From NCBI GenBank assembly GCA_949318235.1, contig OX439134.1, positions 21,208,803 through 21,272,802 on the forward strand: 64,000 nt of DNA, written 5' to 3'. The DNA comes from Ecdyonurus torrentis (taxonomy: Eukaryota; Arthropoda; Insecta; Ephemeroptera; Heptageniidae). Of the stretch, positions 44,535-59,744 are shown one piece after another. Below the pieces are notes generated by a model, which saw nothing but the letters and a program-made list of their open reading frames with translations, was not told where the DNA came from and ran no database searches. Positions within the stretch are counted from its first letter, which is position 1. The number at the start of each line of letters is the position of its first letter. The translations under genes and the position numbers were made by a program.

Positions 44535-44868
44535 CACGGAAATAATAAATTACGTAATTTATGCTGTATTTATGTCATTATAGCATAAATAATGCTCAAT
44601 CTGAACAACATAAATAATTATGCTGTATACAATATAAAATTTATGTTAAGTACAGCTCTGGCCAAACCCAAGGATTTGCAGGCAACCCGCAACCACACTA
44701 TGTTATCTTTATGAGAAAACGCAGCGGCCGCCGCTGCCCCGTTTGGGAGCTTTTGGCCAGAGCTGTACCATAGTTATTGCAGTATAACAAAAATAATGCT
44801 ATATTGAACAAATTGTAAATTGCAAAAGAGCTATAGCATAATTATTGCGTATTTATTTTTGTCAGTGT
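44535..44868. mobile_element. MITE family A copy, split by B3
   Basis: CACGGAAATAATAAATTACG at the left, TTATTTTTGTCAGTG at the right. Element B3 interrupts it at 44651-44767. Confidence 0.83.
44651..44767. mobile_element. MITE family B, copy 3, inside A
   Basis: TACAGCTCTGGCCAAACCC at the left, GGAGCTTTTGGCCAGAGCTG at the right, with the GCAGCGGCCGCCGCTGCC centre. Confidence 0.88.
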
Positions 44869-44948
44869 ACTTGTCGATAAGACAATATCTTGACGCGACT
44901 ATAATAAAAGTGTATAGTTACAAAAATTTAAAAAAAAAATGAGAGAAA
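44868..44948 (+). mobile_element. Retroposon family S, diverged fragment
   Basis: CTTGTCGATAAGACAATATC and GTGTATAG, then A-rich. Only the middle of S is preserved. Confidence 0.5.
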
Positions 44949-45438
44949 AAAAAGAAGTTTTGATTGAAATAAATTATTAAAATGTATTTTTGTTTCCGTG
45001 AAAAATATTTACACAGTAAACATTTTAATTAAAACTTTTATTAGTTTTGTTGTGAAGAGATTTAAATTTTACAAGACAATAAATAAAAAAAAAAAAAAAA
45101 AAAAAAAAGATCTCACATGCCAATACATAATATTTATATTGATACCCTTGAGTTAGTTTTATAATGTATTAAAGTTAGCCCTTGTTAAGAAGCTGCAAGC
45201 CACAATCATAAAACTTTTCTATATGTGTGCTTTCAACATCAAGTTATAAACTTTTTAACACAAAATATAACTTTACACCAAATAACGTATATATAAAAAT
45301 ATATATAAAATATTAACTTGACGCGTCTAAAAAAATACTGACCTTTTATAATGTGTTCACACGCACCACTTTTTTATTGCCTCTTTTTGTATTTTTTTTA
45401 ATGTTTTTTTTTTAACAAAAAACGTAATGAGAAGAAAA

Positions 45439-45440
<2 letters not shown>

Positions 45441-45482
<42 letters not shown>
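45441..45482. repeat. (GA)n microsatellite
   Basis: About 42 bp of GA. Poly-A of about 26 lies at 45083-45108. Confidence 0.93.
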
Positions 45483-45485
<3 letters not shown>

Positions 45486-45641
45486 GTGTAACATAAAGCA
45501 TTGATTTTTTTATATTTAAATTCACTATATAAATAAATTTAAATGTAAATATTTATTTTGTCTTTTTATTACTATATATAGCCGTTTTTATTATTTTTAT
45601 AGGAAGGACAAGCTTGTTGCCTACGTGTTAGGGGCTCTCAC

Positions 45642-46654
<1,013 letters not shown>

Positions 46655-46990
46655 AATGAGGAACACTGAAATAATTTTAGGGGTAATTTTTACTACTTAT
46701 CCTGAAGGAAAGATTTTTGTTTGTTTGTTTTGAATAAATTGATGTGTGATTTTCTAAGCTTTTAATTCATTAAGTATTTTAATTTATTTTTGAAAATCAT
46801 CACTTTTGCGTGCACCGCTTATGCAAAAGTTATCAACCGTGACATATACTGAGATATTCAATAATTAATCATAATGAACTGAATGAACTTAATTAACATA
46901 ATGAGCTCTAAAATTACAAAATCACATATCGATCGACTTTGGATGATTTCTTCTTTCGGAATATGAAATAAAAAATTGTTTTTCTTTCAC
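46655..46990. mobile_element. MITE family L, copy 4
   Basis: Left AATGAGGAACACTG, body TAAGTATTTTAATTTATTTT and GCTTATGCAAAAGTTATCAA. The right end is poor. TGACGTCA at 46639 lies just outside it. Confidence 0.6.
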
Positions 46991-47311
46991 AAAATCTAAA
47001 GCACTAGCAGATTGAGTGTACATATATAATATGGTCCACAGACTCAATTGTTGGCAGGTCCCAATTGTTGGTAGATGGGTTAATGAAAACTTAAATCATT
47101 AATATCTCCTCAACCATATAAAGTTATAGAGACTTGAAACTTGAAAATTTGGATACCTAGGATATGGGATTAGACTCAATGGTGCCATCAAAAATGTTCT
47201 CAACTTAATATTTCTTTAAGTGCCAACAATTGGGACTAAACCTTTTCAATTTAAATAACCCGTAAAAAGTCGTTAGCATGCCAAACTGGGTCTCTCCCAT
47301 ATAGTTATTTT

Positions 47312-47445
47312 ATACTAAAAAATTGATTTCTATTGGCACATGGAAATAACATGTATTTAAATGAAGTTTTCACGTCAACTGAAATCTCCATCTGATTGCA
47401 TTGTATGACCATAAGCCAATAGAAATCAATTTTTTTAGAAAAAAA
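47312..47445. mobile_element. MITE family N, copy 3
   Basis: TACTAAAAAATTGATTTC and CAATAGAAATCAATTTTTTT are inverted, with ATGTATTTAAATGAAGTTTT inside. Confidence 0.8.
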
Positions 47446-47467
47446 GACTGTATAAGCTTTGTGCACG

Positions 47468-47672
47468 TAAAAAATAAATAACGCAATTGATGCTGTATTG
47501 AATAGTTCCTATATTGCTTAGAGCACAAATGTTGCTATTTTGTAACATAAGTAATTAGGCTGAATATCCTATTATGCTATGTTTTAATCACTGTACAGTA
47601 CATAATATAGCATAAATAATGCTGCATTGAACTAGTATAATTATTACTTATTTATTTTTGTTAAAGTGCAAT
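47468..47672. mobile_element. MITE family A, further copy
   Basis: GCACGTAAAAAATAAATAAC at the left, TTATTTATTTTTGTTAAAGT at the right, plus TTGCTTAGAGCACAAATGTT. Confidence 0.7.
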
Positions 47673-48643
47673 AATTTTTAAAAAAGATTACAAGCAATAT
47701 GACCTTAAATAGAAGAAGAAGTAGAAGAAGAAGAAGAAGAAAAAAAAAAAAAAAAAAAAAACGTAATATGTTTGTTAATAGATCAAAAGTGAATATTGAA
47801 GTTATAATATGCAGAACGACCTTGCCAATATGCTGGTGGTCTCTCCCAAGTTATACAAAGTGACCTCACTTGCACCCTCATATCGTGAAGTATAAAAATA
47901 TGATGTTTTTGCCGCACCTCTCTCTCTCTCTCTCTCTCTCTTGCTGCCTGCCCCGTGCTTGCTTGCCTGCTTGCCTAGGTAAGAGAGCTGCAAATCAAAA
48001 TCCTCTTTGTGTGTCGACGCCAAGGTAGGCTGGCCTCTTAGACGCCAGTGAACATAATTTTCAACACACGGGAGGAGGTGTGGAGAGATTGCTTGCTTGC
48101 TTGCTTGCTGGAGCTTTAACTTTTTAACTTGGTGATTACGCCAAGAGGCAGGCGTCTTTGCCTTCAAGCAACTATAGTCACAAAAAACATCTGCCTTTTA
48201 TATACCTTAACACTAATATCATATCATCATGCTTAATTGTATAGCAAAATTATCATTTCATACTGATGACGTCATCATCTGTAATCCACTTGTGGGACGT
48301 TCATAACATATGCTCGATCAGACGCGGGATAATCGTGCTTAGGTTTCAGCAATATGGGATATATATCAGCAGCCTATATATTGTACGGGATTAATTTTGT
48401 TTTAATGACTGATACAGAAATCTTGTAAATTGCAATAGGTAATAGAAAGAGTTATTTATGTATCATAATATTTAATGCAGCGGAGACATACGACATACTT
48501 TTTCTATTTTTTCTCTATTTATGGATAATTAACTCGATGGAATTTGCCTTTTTTTTAAACAAATTATCCTTTTGAATAATTGCATTAAAGTTTGCAACTT
48601 AGAATGTTATGTCTGTACAATTTTCTTGATGCTCAATAACAAT

Positions 48644-48890
48644 AAAAAAAAAGTGCATTACTTTACGAATCCTAACTTATTTAAGTTATTATAAGCCAGC
48701 TAAAATAATGCATTTTATCAAATTATTAACAATAGCTAATTTAAGTTTTCAAGTTTTTTTTTTTTTTTTTTTTTTTTTTTTAGCTATTGTTAATTTGCTA
48801 AAATGTATTATTTTAGCTGCTCATAACTCAAAAGTGTTTATCTCAAATAAGTTAGGATTCGTAACTGAAGTAATGCACACTTTTTTTGAG
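48644..48890. mobile_element. Palindromic element H with central poly-T
   Basis: GTGCATTACTTTACGAATCC and GGATTCGTAACTGAAGTAATG flank arms of about 110 bp (ATTAACAATAGCTAATT and its complement), with about 29 T in the centre. Single copy here. Confidence 0.85.
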
Positions 48891-49780
48891 TGAAATCTAT
48901 ATTATTATTACAATGCAGTTGTGTCTCACCTACATTAGATGACAAGTCACCTACATTATGGTGACATTGTATGGTATATCAATACCTGGACCAGGTTAAA
49001 ATGTGCCTGATACAATTTACAGGAGTTGTGCACCTGTCATTATAGTAGTAATTTTTTTTTGTCTTGTGATTTATGTAAATAATTGCAATAATTACATTGC
49101 ATGACAAAAAAGTGTAATTGATACACTTGAGTTGGTGCATGTTATTATTAAATATTAAATTTGCAGCTTAGTTATTCACCAGATCGTTGATGGAATACCC
49201 TTCCCTGCAACTTAAGAAATTTCTCCTCCTTCAATTTTTTTTATAAACACTTCTAAAACATTATATCTTCATAAAAAAAATTTCATTTGATAGCATAGTA
49301 TCAATTTTTCTTAATTTCTCTGTTCTCCAAAAAACATCTGCCCGATTCTTTCTTTTTCCACTATAAAATATACAATTTTTTTCTTTTCTTGCAATATACC
49401 AATGCACTTTGTTACACTATTGTTTTTATGTATTTTTTGTTGAATGTTTTTCAGTTAAAATCGTCAATGCTATCATTTTTTTTTTTTTTTTTTTAATTTA
49501 TATATATATATATTTTTTAAGTTCTAACCATGTTTGGGTTAGGTGTAAGTAAATTACACTAGAATTTCACAAGTATTCCAGCTTCCAGCCCCATAAGAAA
49601 TTTCTCTATTTGTTTTTCATTGTTGAGAGATCACGATTGCCATTTAAATGCATGTTATTTTAGTGAGGTTTTCAACAATACAGAAATAATTTGGACAGAA
49701 TGGTATCTACTAGGGACTTCAGGTGTAACAGTCATGGGCTGGACATTTGTCGGATCTAAACCTCGCCCTTGCAATTGTAG
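48891..49780. other. Intergenic, no gene seen
   Basis: AT-rich with T runs at 49478-49494. No coding signature. Confidence 0.55.
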
Positions 49781-50107
49781 TTTAAAGAGGAAGTTCAGGG
49801 GTTACAGCATGGCTTCTCCAAAGTTAGGTAATAATAAGAACTGTTCATAAACTCAAATATGATAATCCAAAGTCCTTGCTTAGCCCCATAAACTGCGAGA
49901 TATGCAACCCGCTACAACATTTTCTATATAGTAAAGCCGTGACTATGACGTCAAAGATGTGGGAAGAGTTGCATGTCTCGCAAGATGATCACGAGTTTGC
50001 GGGGCTACGGACGGACTTTTGGTCATCATATGTGAGTTTATGAACAGTTCTTCTTAATATCTAACATTTAAGAAGCCATCTTGTAACCCCTGAACTTTCT
50101 CTTTAAA
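49781..50107. mobile_element. TTAA-flanked MITE related to family D
   Basis: TTTAAAGAGGAAGTTCAGGG and CCCTGAACTTTCTCTTTAAA are inverted. Inside are GATATGCAACCCGC, as in D, and TGACGTCA at 49946. A distinct subfamily of the TTAA group. Confidence 0.82.
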
Positions 50108-51776
<1,669 letters not shown>

Positions 51777-51999
51777 ATCATATGATACGATATATGAATT
51801 CTTTGTTTAATATATTGTAAAAAAAATACTGATTTCCAAAGAGTATTGTAGTGTTAAAAATTATTTCGATCAAAATACTAAAATTGTTAATGAAAATGTG
51901 TTGGAATTGAAAAAGAACTATTTAGTTTAATAAGCTTTAAATATCTTATTTAATTTATATGTTTAGCTTATATAAAAATTGACGAGACGAATGTAGTAT

Positions 52000-52228
52000 A
52001 CGTAGGGTGTATATGCATTCATGTTAAAGTCGACGTCATGTTGGATCACTCAATAACTTGAGCTGCACAGGAAAATAACTCTTTTTGCTATAGTTTAAAA
52101 TTACTTTAGCAATAGAGTAGGCCGGCCCGTGTGTGCTTTTCCATTAATTGGAAAGTCCTTAACTGTCGATAAGACAATGTCTTGACTGTTACTGGGATTG
52201 GTGTATAGCACAATAACATAATATGGCA

Positions 52229-52265
<37 letters not shown>

Positions 52266-52345
52266 GGAGAGCATTGATGTTGTTAATAGGTTGAATTAGT
52301 ATTTCAAGTATATGAGAAAAATAATAATAATAGAAGATCATAATC
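52000..52345 (+). mobile_element. MITE family C, copy 9, split by retroposon S
   Basis: 52000-52114 (TAGGGTGTATATGCATTCAT, GTCGACGTCATG) and 52262-52345 (GAGAGCATTGATGTTGTTAA) are the two halves. The right end is lost. Confidence 0.8.
52115..52261 (+). mobile_element. Retroposon family S, copy 2, inside C9
   Basis: GGCCGGCCCGTGTGTGCTTT through GTGTATAGCACAATAACATA to a tail of about 33 A. The A-tail and clean interruption of C show retroposition. Confidence 0.78.
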
Positions 52346-52692
52346 ATAAGATGTCATTGTAAACTACACGTGTCTAATAAATATAGATAAAAATGATAAA
52401 GCCAGCTACACAAAACAACAACAATCACATACGACGTTGACATCAATCTTCATGCAATGCAGACGTTACAGCAGCAAGCATACACAGGTTTTTGTAGATA
52501 ATTACATACTTGCTGGAAATATTTTACGTTTAACATTTCAATTACTTATACATCAGATGTTATATTATACTTAAGTGTTGCACGCTTGCATAATCTGCAC
52601 GTGATGTGCATCTTTATATACCTTACGCCAATTATATTTATTTAATTAAAATAACTAATTCAAAATCATGCAAATATATCATGTCTTACTGC

Positions 52693-53065
52693 ACGCGGAA
52701 AATAAATTACGTAATTTATGTGTAATTATGTTACTGCTTTTGAAATGCCTAACTAAAGTAACTTTGTTATTATAAGATAATAAGGAAGAGAAAACTGCAT
52801 ATTATAAATGCAGACATCAACCTAAATCGATAGGTACGTAAATTTTTAATTTTTTAGTTCATTAAGTATTTTTTTCCCTATGCTAACATGCATATTATAA
52901 GTTACCGACCGTGATATCGTATTTAAAAATTTCTAAAATTAATTAAAAATACTTAATGAACTTAAAACGTAGAAATTCGCATATCAATCGATTCAGGACA
53001 ATGTCTTCTTTTATAATATCAAATAAAATTACAGCCTAAATTTTTTTTAGTCTTCCTCATTGAGA
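52693..53065. mobile_element. Family A fragment followed by MITE family L, copy 5
   Basis: 52693-52740 is the left end of A (GCGGAAAATAAATTACGTAA). 52780-53065 is L (AAGGAAGAGAAAA, TAAGTATTTTTTTCCC, ATCAATCGATTCAGGACAAT, AGTCTTCCTCATTGAG). Confidence 0.72.
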
Positions 53066-53424
53066 TTATACCTTTTAACATTTATAAACTTGTGCCAAAT
53101 TTGTACGGATATTCTTATTTGAAAAACACTAACTGCAGTAGCATGAATAATTATGATGTACAATATAACTATTCTACTCCAGAATAATTAATATTCAATA
53201 TAGCATAAATTATGTTGTTACATGAATGAATTAATGTTGTTGATATCAAGCTATACAATACGTGTTTGTATCTTGTCTCAGAATTATTATAAAAAATAAA
53301 AAAAAAACATAAAAAAAGTATAATATGAAAAGTAATATCATCATAAAAAATATGAAGGTTGTGAAAATCCAATTGTTTTAAGTTTAGGTATACAATATTA
53401 TGAACGTGCAAAGAACCTGCTGTA

Positions 53425-53429
<5 letters not shown>

Positions 53430-53475
<46 letters not shown>
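53430..53475. repeat. (CT)n microsatellite
   Basis: About 46 bp of CT. Confidence 0.93.
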
Positions 53476-53480
<5 letters not shown>

Positions 53481-53944
53481 CTAGCAGTATGATAATGTGT
53501 ATGAAGCCTCAAGCAATTTTGAAATCAAACTCCTTGTTATATTATGATTATATACATCATAGCTAACTTTAAAACACACACACACATACATACATACACA
53601 AGTGATGTTGGTTTTTCTCTCAAGACAATTACAGGTTAGCTGCAAGGTGAGTGACACCTGCGAGTCATCATAAACATGTTCATCATCATCTTCCTCCTCC
53701 TCAGCAAGCGAGCAGGCGAGTGCTGCAAATATATCACATTTAAATTAACTTTTATTTAATTGAGAAAACATCGTTTTTGAAACTGGCAAAATTTACATTT
53801 TCTATGGGTCTTCAAGGTAAATGCAGGGAACCCAGAATTTTTTAACCTTAGTTTATTTTTTTCTAGAAAAAAATATAGCATGTGTGGAAGAATTTGGAAG
53901 AATTCATTCATTCATCAATTTTTATTTATTATTGTTATTATTAA

Positions 53945-53949
53945 TCTAT

Positions 53950-54032
<83 letters not shown>

Positions 54033-54047
54033 TTCATTTATTTATTC
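53945..54047. repeat. (TTTA)n microsatellite
   Basis: About 100 bp of TTTA units with one variant near the end. Confidence 0.95.
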
Positions 54048-54460
54048 ACTGCTCTCTGACAATTCCTAGTAACAAATTACACAGAACTGGGTATATACTT
54101 AATATTTACAAGTTTTTCCTGCAAATAATATAATAATGATGAATTTAATTTTCTCTGTAAACCACGATGCGGAAAATTTCTGCGTTAATTTATGCAAGAA
54201 GAATAAAAATTGACAAAATTATTGACTATAAAAATAATTATTGATATTTTTTTTTCAACCTGTATATTTTATTTTTTTATTCTTTGAAAATAATTTATAG
54301 TTTAAATCTATAACTTATATCTAACGTCATAATTATATTTAGTTCTTGTTGGTATCATAATAATATAACAGAACCTGTTGCCTCATCCTTAGAATATAGT
54401 ATGAGAGGCTAATCATTAAATATTCATTCATTCTCTGCGTTGTCTGTCTATCTGATCTGG

Positions 54461-54855
54461 AGGGAGGGAGGGAGGGAGGGAGGGAGGGAGGGAGGGAGGG
54501 AGGGAGGGAGGGAGGGAGGGAGGGAGGGAGGGAGGGAGGGAGGGGAGGGAGGGAGGGAGGGGAGGGAGGGAGGGAGGGGAGGGAGGGAGGGAGGGAGGGA
54601 GGGAGGGAGGAGGAGGGAGGAGGGAGGGAGGGAGGGAGGGAGGAGGGAGGGAGGGAGGGAGGGAGGGAGGGAGGGAGGGAGGGGAGGAGGGAGGGAGGGA
54701 GGGAGGGAGGAGGGAGGGAGGGAGGAGGGAGGGAGGGAGGAGGGAGGGAGGAGGGAGGAGGGAGGGAGGGAGGGAGGGAGGGAGGGAGGGAGGGAGGGGA
54801 GGGAGGGAGGGAGGGAGGGAGGGAGGGAGGGAGGGAGGGAGGGAGGGGAGGGAGG
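54461..54855. repeat. (GGGA)n purine array, about 395 bp
   Basis: Continuous G/A on the plus strand in GGGA units, interspersed with GGGGA and GGA variants. No pyrimidine for almost 400 bp in an AT-rich setting. Confidence 0.96.
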
Positions 54856-55689
54856 CACCAGGACAGATACTTGAAAAAGTGTGTCCAAATGGTTGCCTAT
54901 AGAACAGGATACTCTGAATTATAATTGTCTAACTTTAAATTTTTATATACGTATTCGTGACCACTATCTTTGAACGCAAAATCAAATTAATGAAAAAAAA
55001 AATTTAACTAGCGTTTTCAACCTAATAACTAATACTGCAATTATAAACAATCATAAAAGAAGAATTTTCAAAAAATTCAACAAGGTTGAAATAAAAATTT
55101 CACATAATCAATCCAATAGGTAATCATAGCAGCTGTATAGAATTAGACCTGAAAATAACATGATATTTTTTAGCAATAGACAAGCAAAAAGTCTAGATAT
55201 TTATAAACCTCTTAAAATATTGTTAAGAAAAAAGATAATTTTATATGTAAAATTGATAATGATTATAAGATAAAGAGGTAGCTCTATTATAAGTATATTT
55301 TGTTTTACAATATTAAATTATGACGTAATGGCATGTAGCCCACGTCCCAGTTTGTTTGTGTATATAAGATGGCAATTATTATAGTTTGCTGTGGCTTGCC
55401 CCTCCTTACTGCCCTGCCTGCCTGGCTGCCTGCCTGGCCTGGAGGATGTTAAGATTTACTTCTTCTGATTATCTGTATGTATGGCCTAGCTGGGGGAAGA
55501 GAATAAAAATTATTATTTCATATTCATTAGCTGCTTAGCACTTCACACTGCTCGGTTTTTATAAATTATTTAATATTAACATCTAGGGAGGGACTTGTTA
55601 CAACTATCATATTTATGTTCTCCACTTCTTATATCTACACGGAGAAATATATTTATATACACTCGAATATCGGACTAACAATGAGCAAG
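54856..55689. other. Intergenic, no gene seen
   Basis: Includes a GC-richer GCCTGCCTGGCTGCCTGCC tract at about 55410. Nothing coding. Confidence 0.55.
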
Positions 55690-56012
55690 ACCAAACTAAT
55701 TTTTGGGCTTAATTTCATTTCATTTTCTATAAAAGAAGATATTATCCTTAATCGATTGATGTGTGAATATGTGATTGATGTGTGAATAATTAATTTTTTT
55801 AATTTTAAAAATGCCATCAAGACCGTGAACTTATGCATGTGAGCATATAGGAAAAAGTTACCGCCCGTGACGTCATTTCGCGACTTCCAAAAATTAATTT
55901 AAAATACTTATTGAATTATAAAATTAAAAATCTATCGATTCAGGGGTGATATCTTGTTTTAGAATAATATGCTATAAAATTAAGCCCTAAAATTGTTGGT
56001 CTCCTCATCTAT
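55690..56012. mobile_element. MITE family L, copy 6
   Basis: GGGCTTAATTTCATTTC, ATCCTTAATCGATTGATGTG, TGACGTCATTTCGCGACTTC at 55868 and TCTATCGATTCAGG match the other L copies. Confidence 0.75.
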
Positions 56013-56208
56013 CGTCAATATAATTATTTATTTCCTTTATTTTTTTTATACTCAAAACTATAATATAGAAAAAAAATACTGGGATAGCTCATATTGTATA
56101 ACACAATACGCTATGTTATGTTTCTTCTGTATATTCACAATACAAACTGGCGAGCAAACTTGAAAAAAAAAACAAACACCAAGTTGTACAGCACAATTTG
56201 TCACATTG

Positions 56209-56503
56209 TATAAGGGTGCCGCATGACGTCATATTTAATGCATTTCGATGCAATACTGGAGTAATAAACAACATTTTGGAAAACAATAATTTTTGTCAAT
56301 TTTTTTTGGGGAATGGGTTGATTTTTTATTTAAAATATTATTTTTCTCACATACTTGAGATACTAATTCAACCTATTAACAGCATCAATGCTCTCAAAAA
56401 AATATTGCTAATATAGTATTATTAAACTGGCAAAATGAGTTATTTTCCTATGCAGCTCATGTTATTGAGCGATCCAACATCGATGAATACATAGATCCTA
56501 TAT
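56209..56503 (-). mobile_element. MITE family C, copy 10
   Basis: TATAAGGGTGCCGCATGACG at the left, GATCCTATATA at the right, AACAGCATCAATGCTCTC inside. Confidence 0.83.
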
Positions 56504-56879
56504 ACAAACTGGGTTAGTAATTATTTTTGCCAGTGTTATATTGAGATAATTTGCATATATGTAAGTTAATGTGATGATTATTCTTAGTCTAATGCTCGGA
56601 GCTAGCCTGGACATATGTATGTGTATACATGTTAAACATGGTATCCTGGCGCCCACCAATATTCTCTGCCACAATTATACAACAACTTAAAGAAGACTCA
56701 ATTTTATAATATAACATAAAATTTAATTAAAATTAATTATAGTTATTTAAAATAAGTTTTTTAAAAAAGTTTAATCTCTTATTAATTGAGATAAATTAGG
56801 CGACTTTATTGCACATTTGGTTGTCCATTTTGTGGGTGCTTTAATTGCTTTTGTCCGGTGGTTGTTTATATGTTTTTAC

Positions 56880-57080
56880 AGACGTTACGAATAAATTAAG
56901 TAATTTATGTGGTTATAGCATAAATAATGCTAAAATAGAACAACATAAATAAATATACTATACAACATAATATTTATGCTATGTAGCATAAATATTATGA
57001 AGGATAGCATGAATCATGCTGTACTTAACAAATTGTTCTGAAAAAATGAGCTAGAATAATTATTTAACGTATATATTTTT
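56880..57080. mobile_element. MITE family A, further copy
   Basis: AATAAATTAAGTAATTTATG, ATAGCATAAATAATGCTAAA, and AAATGAGCTAGAATAATTAT. The ends are worn. A short fragment follows to about 57150. Confidence 0.7.
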
Positions 57081-57288
57081 CTCCGTCCACATTACATAAA
57101 TTAACTACAATTTATGCTGCATTTTCATCATAGCATATAGCTGTGGTTAATTTAAATGTATATTTATAATTATTTTTTGCAAACCTACTATTCTGTGCAA
57201 CATAATTATTATACGAATATTATGGTATTAAAAAAATGTATTGCGAGATATGTATACGTTAATTTTTTTTATCTTGTTTGAGGGTTCA

Positions 57289-57632
57289 TTAAAAGAATAT
57301 ACCAGAGAAAAACATAAGCATTTATATCACAAAAACGCTTAATGGGATTTACATATAACATTAGTTTGTCTCAAAACCCAACAGTAGCCCCGTAGCAGTG
57401 ATCAGAAAATTCGATTTATGCAACCCGCACAACATTTTCTTACTAATTTTTGCATGTTTCTGACGTCATTAACATGAATTTTCACGCAAATTGCATACTT
57501 TACAGTTTTTTTTACGTCCTCCCGTGGGGCTACATGTAACATTCTGGTAAAAATTGTCATCAGTTCTGAAGATCCCATTTCGTGTTTATTCATTAAAAAG
57601 CACATGTTGTTTTATGTGGTCTAATGGTTTAA
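57289..57632 (+). mobile_element. MITE family D, copy 5
   Basis: TTAAAAGAATATACCAGAG at the left, GTGGTCTAATGGTTTAA at the right, TGACGTCA at 57461. Confidence 0.88.
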
Positions 57633-58436
57633 TTTGTTTCATATAGTATTGCAGTTTTTATTTGGTTTAAGCAAAACTAAATTTAAACTTAAAACGTTTG
57701 CTGTGGTTATTGATTCTATATTTACTCACATATACCTCAAAGCGCAAGCAAGGTATATGCAATATATTTAAGTATGTGCAAACATCATGCAAATTATTAA
57801 GAAAAACCCATATCAATAAATAACTCCAATATAAGATCACTTTCTTCAATTATATTACTATAGAAATTATTTTTACATCATAAAACATACAAATAATTGT
57901 AACTGCAATATATAGATACCAATTAAAATAATATATCGATATACACATTCAAATATATTACAAATTTACTTATTTCATTTTTAATTAACGTATCAAGTTA
58001 GTGGCGCCATCAAAATATTTTAAAATCAAGTGGTAGAACTTGAAATTAAAAACTAATAATAATAACAAAAGAAAAAGGTGTTCAGCAGTAGCCAAAATTG
58101 TACACATATACATAGGGTTTTAAAAACATTTTATATATATAAAAATAACGGACAGATGAACGTATATATGGGTAGAAATAAAAAAAAAATTACAAAATGC
58201 TCAAGGCGTTTTTTGACGTGCTAACAAGGTATAATAATATTTTATAACACAATCGACTAGAACAGCAGTGGAGAGAGAGAGAAAGAGAAAAGTAAACACG
58301 CAAACCACCCACCTTGTTATACAATTATATAATAAGCCAGCTATAGGAGAACTACTATTATAAAATATAAATATTAAAATATTTATTATCAGCCTATATT
58401 TCCTATTATATAAACATTAAGCTTGAAAATGAAACT
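57633..58436. other. Intergenic, no feature seen
   Basis: AT-rich without recognisable structure. Confidence 0.55.
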
Positions 58437-58985
58437 CATATGAAACTAGGAATGGTGGAAACTTTGGAAAGCAACGCTTATCACTTAGCAAAAAGGGTCC
58501 TCAATATTGTATACCCCTAATTAATAATGCACTTCCCAAGCAAATAAAGCAATGCGAATCATATGATTCTTTTAAAAAGTCAGCTCAGAAATACAGACTC
58601 TGTTAGAAAATATATTCTATAGTGTGCCAAACAATCTATAGCAGCTAATAATGTAAAGTACTGTTAAATTTTCACTTGCGTTGATAATAATAATAATTAA
58701 TGTCTTTTTATTGGTCGAAATCAGGCGTATAACCTCTTAATTTAACCCAACTGTTTAACAGTACAGTCAGTTACAATTTTTGTTAGTATAACATCAACAT
58801 ATAGCATGAAAATTAAATTAATAATTTTTTAATCATTTTTAATTAAAGTTGTTAACATATTTAATTTTTTCTGATATTATTTGACTGTATTGTTTTTGTT
58901 TTTTTAAGTGTTATGTATATATGTATGAATTGACTTGTTCTTCTCTGTAAAGACATGGAACACAATAAAATCTTTAATCTTTAAA
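58437..58985 (+). pseudogene. LINE 3' remnant (C-terminus of a reverse transcriptase ORF)
   Basis: 58437-58605 translates to a stop-ended segment including YETRNGGNFGK, KKGPQYCIPLINNALPKQIK and SYDSFKKSAQKYRLC. It has the layout of the C-terminal end of CR1/Jockey-group LINE proteins (R-N, GP-x-x-W/C-N-x-LP, SF-K-x-x-K-x-YL). An AT-rich 3' region follows, ending near AATAAAATCTTTAATCTTTA. It differs clearly from the LINE at 38222. Confidence 0.6.
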
Positions 58986-59018
58986 AAATAAGCTATATAT
59001 CGGACTTTTGACTAAAAC

Positions 59019-59153
59019 TTAAAGGCATAGACAATATAAAAACAAAAGCATTGACATTACAAAATACTTGATGGGACTTACATAAATAACACGTCACAAA
59101 ACCGAAAGCAGTGATCAAAAAATGTTGATTTATGCAACCCGCACAACATTTTC
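59019..59153 (+). mobile_element. MITE family D, copy 6, 3'-truncated
   Basis: TTAAAGGCATAGACAATATA through ATTTATGCAACCCGCACAAC. It stops at CATTTTCAT, where family C begins. Confidence 0.8.
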
Positions 59154-59154
59154 A

Positions 59155-59398
59155 TCGGTGAGTATGAGAAAATGACGCATTTTACCACTTTAAAAATACT
59201 TTGAAATTTTTTTGAGAGCATTGATGTTATTAATAGGATGAATAAGGCTTTCAAGTATGCGAGAAAAATAATAATAACCCAAAAATTAACTAACTTTCCA
59301 AAGAAAATAGCCAAAAACCGCGGTTGTTGAGGTTATTAAGAGCTCTAGTATGGTGTCAAAGTGCATTCAATATGACGTAATATGCAAACACCCTATAT
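59155..59398 (+). mobile_element. MITE family C, copy 11, 5'-truncated
   Basis: GGTGAGTATGAGAAAATGAC, GAGCATTGATGTTATTAATA and ACACCCTATATA. It is fused directly to truncated D6. Confidence 0.8.
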
Positions 59399-59744
59399 AG
59401 ATGTGAAGCTTTGTATAACGACCCCCATACTTAACATAATTCTACAGCTGGCCGCAGCCAAGTGTTTTTTGCAACATTATTTAAATTAGTTTCTTTGAGG
59501 ATTATGATAAATAATTCACATGTGGAACTTTATATAATCTTAATATTTAAAAATATTTTAAACCGAAATAAAGATTTACTTTATAACTTAATAGTTTTAT
59601 AATATTTTGTTTTTTTATATTACTAAAATGAAAGTCACAATCTAAAATTAGCAAATATTTTATAGTTTTATAGACATACAATTTAGTTCATAATATTTAT
59701 GTAAAAAGTATAAAAAAGTTGTTTAGTAATTTAATTTATAAAAT

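Noticed and set aside
47802..48167. 121-codon minus-strand frame in a GC-richer block
   Set aside because: It spans a CT microsatellite and CTTGCTTGC repeats; codon pattern and residues suggest no protein family.
54440..54888. 144-146-codon frames over the GGGA array
   Set aside because: Translation of a tetranucleotide array on either strand; no gene evidence.
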